Shown in pieces: positions 13,993-19,105 of a stretch of DNA of 19,105 bases; position 1 is the first letter of the stretch; every line of letters starts with the position of its first letter. The stretch spans positions 1-19,105 of the forward strand of contig CANGOK010000027.1 of NCBI GenBank assembly GCA_947455285.1. Reading direction: 5' to 3'. This DNA comes from Beijerinckiaceae bacterium (GTDB lineage Bacteria > Pseudomonadota > Alphaproteobacteria > Rhizobiales > Beijerinckiaceae). Below the pieces are notes generated by a model. It did no database searches and was not told the origin of the DNA. It worked only from the letters and a program-made list of their open reading frames with translations. Both the position numbers and the translations under genes were made by a program.

Positions 13993-15127
13993 ATCGCGCG
14001 CCACCCTGACGTGAACGCCAGGTTTCAAATTCGCGGAAAAGTCGCTCCTTCTGCGCTTTCGTACGCGCATTCCTTATCGCGCTCTTCCCGACGAAGGCTT
14101 CAAACTCTTCGCTTGTCACGGGCGCTGCGGGTTCAGCGGGCGCTGCCGCGCTTACGAGCTCCTCAGCGACGTTGAAGCGCGTCCAGCCCGGGACAGTCGC
14201 AGCAGGATTGACTTCGCGCCATTTGGGCGAAGACGGTTCGGCCTGGAACTTGTCCCATTTGGCGAACATCTGCTGCGTAAACCGTTCAAGGCGCCGGAAA
14301 TGGTCATTGCCTTTCGGCCAGTTATAGGCTGCGAGCACCGTTGGAACGGCTATGGTCTCAACCTTCTCGCCTTGACCGATCAAGGTGGGGTAGTCCTTAT
14401 TTTCGAGCTCGCCGATCGTATAAATGTCATCGAACAGCTTCATGCCGGGGATCGCTAGAAAGTGCAGCCCGCTCCCCGCGGGCAATTTCGCCAACTGATC
14501 GATCGGTTTTCCAACCACGCGCACAACTGCGGCGATTTCGCCGCGCTTCAATTGCTCAAGGCCGCTTGTGTGATCCAGGAAGAGCGGTTGATAATCGATG
14601 CCAAGCCGCTGAAGAATGATAGGACCCGTAAGGGTCGCGGAATTTCCAGGCGGTCCAAAGCTGACCTTCTTGCCGCGCAAATCCTCGTAGCTCTTGATGT
14701 CTGGGCCAGCCAGAACATGCAACTCCGTATTATAAAGACGCATGATATAGTTCACGCGGCTTTGCAGGTTCGGAATCTTTTTCTCCGTACGGAAATACTC
14801 AAAGACGTCCGACTGGGTGAAGGCGACGTCGACGCCGCGCAGATAAAGTAGGTCCTCAAGATTCGAGGCTGCCCCATAGGCGAGCATGGGCAGAACGCGA
14901 AGATTATCGCCGTCGTCGAGGTTTCGTTGAATATCCGATGCGAGCCGCGGATAGAGGCCTTCAAGCTGACCAGACTCAAGGCCTACCGTCCACGCGTTGC
15001 GCTTTGCTCGCAGCACAGCTTCCGAGGCTGGAGTCATCGCTTTAGAGGAAGGCGTTTGCGCTGTTGCGGTTAAGGCGGTGAGGCAGGTCGTCAGAACGCA
15101 GCTGAGCCGGAGAATAGTTTTGAACAT
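13991..15127 (-). CDS. TAXI family TRAP-type solute-binding protein
   Basis: A 378-aa periplasmic binding protein with a Sec signal (residues 1-24, ending ATAQ). The TAXI fold is supported by the start of the mature domain (WTVGLESGQLEGLYPRLASD), GVDVAFTQSDVFEY, LHVLAGPDIKSYEDLRGKKVSFG and GSATLTGPIILQRLG. The last 45 or so residues, after PGWTRF, are a polar Ala/Pro/Glu-rich then basic tail beyond the usual family length of about 320. TAXI proteins normally deliver solutes to a fused TRAP permease, and none is visible here. ATG 15127 has AAAGGG about 8 bp upstream; an ATG eleven codons further up would add a charged, less signal-like start. The ligand is unknown. Confidence 0.88.
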   Translation of the reverse strand: MFKTILRLSCVLTTCLTALTATAQTPSSKAMTPASEAVLRAKRNAWTVGLESGQLEGLYPRLASDIQRNLDDGDNLRVLPMLAYGAASNLEDLLYLRGVDVAFTQSDVFEYFRTEKKIPNLQSRVNYIMRLYNTELHVLAGPDIKSYEDLRGKKVSFGPPGNSATLTGPIILQRLGIDYQPLFLDHTSGLEQLKRGEIAAVVRVVGKPIDQLAKLPAGSGLHFLAIPGMKLFDDIYTIGELENKDYPTLIGQGEKVETIAVPTVLAAYNWPKGNDHFRRLERFTQQMFAKWDKFQAEPSSPKWREVNPAATVPGWTRFNVAEELVSAAAPAEPAAPVTSEEFEAFVGKSAIRNARTKAQKERLFREFETWRSRQGGAR

Positions 15128-15170
15128 GTCGCAACCCTTTTGCCGATCATGTTTTTTCATATGGATAATG

Positions 15171-15210
15171 CGTTCAAATTAAGGGGGTGGCTTTAAAAAT
15201 TTTTTGAACG
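15171..15210. promoter_or_regulatory. Inverted repeat in the TAXI/DctP divergent promoter region
   Basis: CGTTCAAA (15171-15178) and TTTGAACG (15203-15210) are exact complements separated by 24 bp of AT-rich sequence with an A/T run. The pair sits in the middle of the 152-bp region between the two divergent genes, well placed for a regulator controlling both. A second short dyad, CCACA and TGTGG around a 3-bp centre, is at 15250-15262. Confidence 0.4.
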
Positions 15211-15279
15211 GCGCCTCTTTTAAATTGGCGAGTCTCGTCAAGTTAAATTCCACAGGTTGTGGCTAGCGCGAGGATAGGG

Positions 15280-16314
15280 ATGTCGAATCCTGAACTAACA
15301 AGACGACGCTTGATAGGCGTCGCCAGCGCAGCCGCCACGCTGTCTGCGCCATTCATCTGCACCTTCGCGCATGCGGCCGTCGCATCGCGCACAGCGAGGC
15401 AGTTTCATAATCAACCTGAAGCGAGCCCATTACATAGAGCGCTCGTGGAGATATGGGAGCGTGTCGGCAAGGAGACGAATGGGGGCCTTGTCGTCACTGT
15501 TTATCCGCAAAATAACGGGATCCCCGGTTCTGACCCTGCTGCGCTTGAGATGCTGCGTAAGGGCGAGCTTGAGTTTTATACCTTGATGGGCGGTCTGCTT
15601 TCCAATGCGGTGCCCGCCATGGATATTCAGGGTCTGCCCTTTGCATTCAAACGATCGGAGCAGATCTTCGACGCAATGGATGGCGAATTGGGATCCTATC
15701 TGCGGAGCGAGTGCAAAGCCAAAGGCATCTATTTATTTCCTCATGGATTGCTGGAAAACGGATTTCGCGATCTCAATACAGTGAGCCGTCGCGTGCGCGT
15801 GGTTGACGATATGGCGGGGCTGCGTGTGCGCGTGCCCGATGGAAAGATGTTCCGCGATCTATTCACCACATTGGGCGCAGAGCCGGTGACGCTGAATATA
15901 AACCGACTTTATGACGCCCTGAAAAATCTTGAGGTTGATGCGCAGGAAAATCCATTGGTGATCTGCGAGACCAATCGGCTCTATGAGGTGACGAAGTTCA
16001 TTTCGACGACACATCATTCATGGTCGGGGTTTAACTTGCTCGCCAATGACGCCTTCTGGACAGGGCTTCCCGCCAATATTCGCAAAGTCGTGGAGCGAAA
16101 CGTCAAGATGGGGGTCGTGGCGCAGCGCCGCGCCACCATCGCGCTCAATCGATCTCTTGTGGGGAGCTTGACCAAGCGCGGCATGACTTTTGATCAGCCT
16201 GATGTGGCGACGTTCAAGGCGCGGTTGGCGGGTGGATTTTATCCACGCTGGAAGCAGGAGATTGGCGCGCGCGCCTGGAGCTTGCTTGAGGCGAAGACCG
16301 GCAAGATCGGCTGA
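15280..16314 (+). CDS. TRAP transporter solute-binding protein, DctP family
   Basis: A 344-aa periplasmic binding protein. The N-terminus has a twin-arginine signal: TRRRLIG at residues 7-13, an Ala-rich core and a probable cleavage at AHA near residue 32. DctP landmarks are GIPGSDPAALEMLRKGELEF near 80-99, the carboxylate-binding Arg184 in LRVRVPDG, the FTTLGAEPV block and the DAQENPL motif at 220-226 that corresponds to the family DGQENP. The family binds organic acids, usually through that Arg. No DctQ or DctM permease genes flank it. ATG 15280 has AGGATAGGG directly upstream; a GTG seven codons earlier is less likely. The 3' end faces the histidine kinase gene with a 6-bp gap. Confidence 0.9.
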   Translation: MSNPELTRRRLIGVASAAATLSAPFICTFAHAAVASRTARQFHNQPEASPLHRALVEIWERVGKETNGGLVVTVYPQNNGIPGSDPAALEMLRKGELEFYTLMGGLLSNAVPAMDIQGLPFAFKRSEQIFDAMDGELGSYLRSECKAKGIYLFPHGLLENGFRDLNTVSRRVRVVDDMAGLRVRVPDGKMFRDLFTTLGAEPVTLNINRLYDALKNLEVDAQENPLVICETNRLYEVTKFISTTHHSWSGFNLLANDAFWTGLPANIRKVVERNVKMGVVAQRRATIALNRSLVGSLTKRGMTFDQPDVATFKARLAGGFYPRWKQEIGARAWSLLEAKTGKIG

Positions 16315-16320
16315 CGGAGC

Positions 16321-17682
16321 TCAGTTCTCGACGAGATAGGCTGACGGTATTTCAATTCGCCATGCCACGCCTTCTTTGTGAAAGGAAAGATGCGCGTCGC
16401 CTTCGAGGGCTTGCGAGGCGAGACGCTCGAGGACGGCTTGACCAAAGCCCCGACGCTTGGGCGGTTGAACGCGAGGGCCTCCGGATTCCTTCCATTCAAG
16501 CACGAAGCGTGATCCAGGCGTGCGATCCCACGTGATGTTCACATGGCCTGCGGGGTTCGACAGGGCGCCATATTTTGACGCATTTGTCGCGAGTTCATGC
16601 AAGGCGAGGCCAATGTTTTGGGCCGCCTTGGGGTCGACGATCACATCAGGGCCCCTCAGAATGACCCGCGTTTTCCCGTGCTCCACGAAGGGTGCGAGAT
16701 GCGAGCTTATCAGTTCGCGAATGGGCGCGCCGAGCCAATTCTTCTGGATCAGCAGATCATGGGAATGGGCGAGGCCCTGCACCCGCTGCGTAAAGCGCGC
16801 GTTGAAGGCCGTGAGGGTCGGCGAATTGCGCGCGGTCTGCGCCGCCATCGACAATATGATGGCGAGAAGATTTTTCGAGCGATGGGCGAGCTCGCGCATG
16901 ATCAATCGCATTTGCTGTTCGTGCTGGCGTTGCTCTGTGATGTCACGGTGGATTGCGGATATGCCGATGATGGCGCCTTTGGCGTCACGCAATGGAGATC
17001 CGCTGATGGCTACATCGACAATAGCGCCGTCCTTGCGTTGACGCAGCGTTTCCAGAAAGACCATCTCGCCTTTCATCACAGAGGCGAACATGGCTTCCGA
17101 TTCCTCGCGCCGCGAGTCAGGCACGATCATGCTCAGCGGTTGATTGATCGCTTCTTCGCTGAGGTAACCGTAGAGCTTTTCCGAGGCCGGGTTCCAGGTT
17201 GATATGAGCCCTTCTCGCGTGACGCTGAAGATGGAATCGCGGCTTTGGCGCACAACCGACGCCAGCAGGGCGTCATTGGCTTCGGAGCGGCGACGCCTGC
17301 GCAGGTCGCGCATGATGAAGGAAAGGGAAGTGAAGGCGCCATTGCTGTCATGCACAGGCGCTGCGCCTACGGACACCTCAAGGCATTTGCCCTGATTGTC
17401 GACCACTTCCAGCTCCATCTGGAATTGCTCTCCGTTCATGGCGCGTCGAAGCAGTTCAAATGCGTCGCGGTAATTATCGTCTGACAGGAGCGTATCGAGC
17501 GACAGTCCCACGACCTCTTCCGCCCGCCATCCCAGCAGCCGTTGCGCGCCATCGTTCCATGTCTGGATGACGCCCGCAGGTGAGGTGCTGATGATCGCGT
17601 CTCTCGAAAAGGCGATGATCGCAGCAAGAAGCGCTTCTGAATCGCGCTTTACCTGCACGTGCTGCAATGAGGAAATTGGCAT
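16321..17682 (-). CDS. Double-PAS HWE-family sensor histidine kinase
   Basis: A 453-aa soluble kinase with no membrane span. Residues 15-125 and 140-250 are two PAS domains; the second contains TREGLISTWNPASEKLYGY and ends in the linker IHRDITEQRQHEQQM. The phospho-acceptor is His267 in ELAHRSKNLLAII. The ATPase domain has the HWE signature: His362 in ALHELATNASKYGAL, W397-x-E399 in LEWKESGGP, and the GFG at 412-414. HWE kinases are abundant in Alphaproteobacteria and often feed PhyR-type or single-receiver regulators. No receiver domain or response regulator gene is visible here. The PAS domains probably sense redox, light or a small ligand; no cofactor can be named. ATG 17682 is used; a TTG six codons earlier is possible. 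Confidence 0.93.
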   Translation of the reverse strand: MPISSLQHVQVKRDSEALLAAIIAFSRDAIISTSPAGVIQTWNDGAQRLLGWRAEEVVGLSLDTLLSDDNYRDAFELLRRAMNGEQFQMELEVVDNQGKCLEVSVGAAPVHDSNGAFTSLSFIMRDLRRRRRSEANDALLASVVRQSRDSIFSVTREGLISTWNPASEKLYGYLSEEAINQPLSMIVPDSRREESEAMFASVMKGEMVFLETLRQRKDGAIVDVAISGSPLRDAKGAIIGISAIHRDITEQRQHEQQMRLIMRELAHRSKNLLAIILSMAAQTARNSPTLTAFNARFTQRVQGLAHSHDLLIQKNWLGAPIRELISSHLAPFVEHGKTRVILRGPDVIVDPKAAQNIGLALHELATNASKYGALSNPAGHVNITWDRTPGSRFVLEWKESGGPRVQPPKRRGFGQAVLERLASQALEGDAHLSFHKEGVAWRIEIPSAYLVEN

Positions 17683-17853
17683 GGCCGCAACGTTCCGCAA
17701 TGCCAGGGCGAGGCTTGGGGTCCCAACCTTGGCGGTTCGCTTCTTCGCTTTTTAGAAGACGCTTGTTGCGCCAAACTTTCAAGCATGGGCTTGGCGGGCA
17801 TGGGCCAACGCCTGCTGCGCAGGTCAAAATAAAAAATTCAATAAATTGTAGAG

Positions 17854-17879
17854 TGGCCGCGCTCGTGGAAGCGCGGCCA
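17854..17879 (-). terminator. Hairpin terminator of the MmgE/PrpD gene
   Basis: TGGCCGCGCT and AGCGCGGCCA form a perfect 10-bp GC-rich stem with a 6-base loop, 10 bp after the MmgE/PrpD stop. On the minus strand it is followed by CTCTACAATTTATTG and then a T-rich stretch, so the U-rich part is not directly adjacent. It separates this gene from the kinase, whose promoter should lie at about 17683-17853. Confidence 0.7.
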
Positions 17880-17889
17880 TTCAGTTTCT

Positions 17890-19105
17890 TCAGGCCGCCG
17901 ATGCTGCGCGGGCGAGCTCGCCAGCGTCCTTCAGGCTTTCCAGCTTCCAGCACAGTTCACGCAGGGCGTCCGCGCGCTCGACGGGGAGAACATCGCGAAC
18001 CAGCGAGTCGAACTTGGCGATGAGCTGTTCGCGCGTCATCGGCTTTTCGATGCTGCCTATGGCGTGCTCGACATGCTTCTTCAGCACGCGGCCATCGTTG
18101 AGGGTGATGGTGATATAGGCCTCATCCTCGTTGATGTCGTCCTTCGCCACAGCCTCGACTTTGTCGCGCAGGGTGATGACGCGCTGATCGCGGACGATGG
18201 CGTCGCCATATTCATTCTCGCCCGCCGCGCCGTAGATGATGGCGGCTGCGCAGGAATGATAGACGCTGAACTTGCCTTCAAGACCGGTCTGGGGCGTGCG
18301 CTTGCCCGTGAGTTCGAGCACGAGCGGGTCGACGATGAGATCGATCTTCTTGATGTCTTCCGCCTTCAGGCCATGTTCGTTGCGCAGCTGGATGCAGCCG
18401 TCAATGGAGGGATGAATGACGATGCCGCAAGCGAAGGGCTTGTAGGAATTGAGCGCCGTCTCCCAGACCTTGCCGAGGTCGCCGGTGATCTCGTTAAAGT
18501 CGCGCGAGACGGACATGACATGCGCGAAGCCGCGGGGCGCTTCCAGCACGCGGTTGGAGCTGGTGAAATTCTGCTTGGCGAGCAGGGCCGAGGCGATGCC
18601 GTTCTGCGCTGCGCGGCCGGGGTGGAAGCTCTTGCACATCGTGCCGAACATTTCGCGGAAGCCCGCAGACTGCGTGCCGGCGATGCCGAGCGCCCAGGTC
18701 ATCTGCTGTTCGTTAAGGCCGAGCAGCTTGCCAGCGGCGGCTGCGGCGCCGAAGACGCCGGCGGTGCCGGTGATGTGCCAGCCGATGTCATAATGCGCAG
18801 GATAGACCGAGTTGCCGATGCGGCATTCGACCTCGATGCCGATGATGAAGGCGTGCAGCAGCTCCGCGCCCGTCACGGGCTGATATTCGGCGAGCGCCAG
18901 AACGGCCGAAGCGATGGGGCCAGCGGGGTGAATGATCGTCTTGAGATGGGTGTCGTCGAAGTCGAACACGTGGCTCGAAATGCCGTTCAGCAGCGCGGCG
19001 TGCATCACGTCAAAATGCTCACGGCGACCGAGGATCGTCGCCTGCTTGGGGCCAGCGAACGGGCCGAGGGCCGCGATGGCGATGTCGAGCGTCTCATGCT
19101 GGGAG
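17890..19105 (-). CDS. MmgE/PrpD family protein, 5' end outside window
   Basis: The frame is open from the right edge to a stop at 17890, about 405 codons, so the N-terminal part is missing; the first internal Met (19005) is not the true start. The visible upstream part reads SQHETLDIAIAALGPFAGP and continues into the family region with HVFDFDDTHLKTIIHPAGP, which holds the Asp-rich active-site motif of MmgE/PrpD proteins. Other landmarks are GWHITGTAGVFGAAAAAGKLLGL and the FAHVMSV segment. The family includes 2-methylcitrate dehydratase, cis-aconitate decarboxylase and iminodisuccinate epimerase. Sequence alone does not separate these, and no prpB or prpC neighbours are seen, so only the family is assigned. 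Confidence 0.9.
   Translation of the reverse strand, partial: SQHETLDIAIAALGPFAGPKQATILGRREHFDVMHAALLNGISSHVFDFDDTHLKTIIHPAGPIASAVLALAEYQPVTGAELLHAFIIGIEVECRIGNSVYPAHYDIGWHITGTAGVFGAAAAAGKLLGLNEQQMTWALGIAGTQSAGFREMFGTMCKSFHPGRAAQNGIASALLAKQNFTSSNRVLEAPRGFAHVMSVSRDFNEITGDLGKVWETALNSYKPFACGIVIHPSIDGCIQLRNEHGLKAEDIKKIDLIVDPLVLELTGKRTPQTGLEGKFSVYHSCAAAIIYGAAGENEYGDAIVRDQRVITLRDKVEAVAKDDINEDEAYITITLNDGRVLKKHVEHAIGSIEKPMTREQLIAKFDSLVRDVLPVERADALRELCWKLESLKDAGELARAASAA

Noticed and set aside
17683..17853. Kinase promoter with TTGAAA and a -10-like TCTTCT at 17 bp on the minus strand
   Set aside because: The -10 match is poor, and no EcfG-type GGAAC/CGTT pair at correct spacing was found.
1..19105. 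Search by eye for CRISPR arrays, tRNA genes, insertion sequences, att sites or toxin-antitoxin pairs
   Set aside because: No regular direct repeats, tRNA-like cloverleaf, transposase or integrase reading frame, or paired small toxin/antitoxin genes were recognised.

Overview
The window reads as an alphaproteobacterial chromosome segment, probably Hyphomicrobiales (Rhizobiales). The signs are high GC and GC-rich third codon positions, a complete Urt urea transporter joined to a urease operon, a sigma-54 type promoter, an HWE-family histidine kinase, and solute-binding proteins of the TRAP and TAXI types. This assignment is inference, because no rRNA or other taxonomic marker is present.

Positions 1-10907, minus strand: one long co-directional block. 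In transcription order it is urtA, an unannotated 48-codon small membrane ORF, urtB, urtC, urtD, urtE, ureD, fused ureAB, ureC, a small ABM-domain gene, ureE, ureF, and an unrecognised membrane protein that runs off the left edge. Most junctions are overlaps or gaps of 1-25 bp, so the block is probably one operon. Its likely promoter is a -24/-12 element at 10973-10989, with correct 12-bp GG-to-GC spacing, about 66 bp ahead of the urtA start. The logic is nitrogen scavenging: UrtA captures urea in the periplasm, UrtB/C with UrtD/E import it using ATP, and the nickel urease UreAB/UreC hydrolyses it to ammonia and CO2. UreD, UreE and UreF help insert nickel. UreG is not in the window and may lie past position 1.

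Positions 11190-13938, plus strand: a secreted alpha/beta hydrolase, then a small Rieske [2Fe-2S] ferredoxin tightly coupled to an ACMSD-type amidohydrolase, closed by a good rho-independent terminator. A 24-codon candidate leader ORF with a strong ribosome binding site and a perfect 10-bp palindrome precede the Rieske gene.

Positions 13991-16314: two divergent solute-binding protein genes, one TAXI (minus) and one DctP (plus). They share an AT-rich 152-bp intergenic region with symmetrical operator-like repeats. No TRAP permease subunits are present.

Positions 16321-19105, minus strand: a soluble double-PAS HWE histidine kinase, a hairpin terminator, and a 5'-truncated MmgE/PrpD family gene that continues past the right edge. 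No tRNA, rRNA, CRISPR array, insertion sequence or integrase was recognised.
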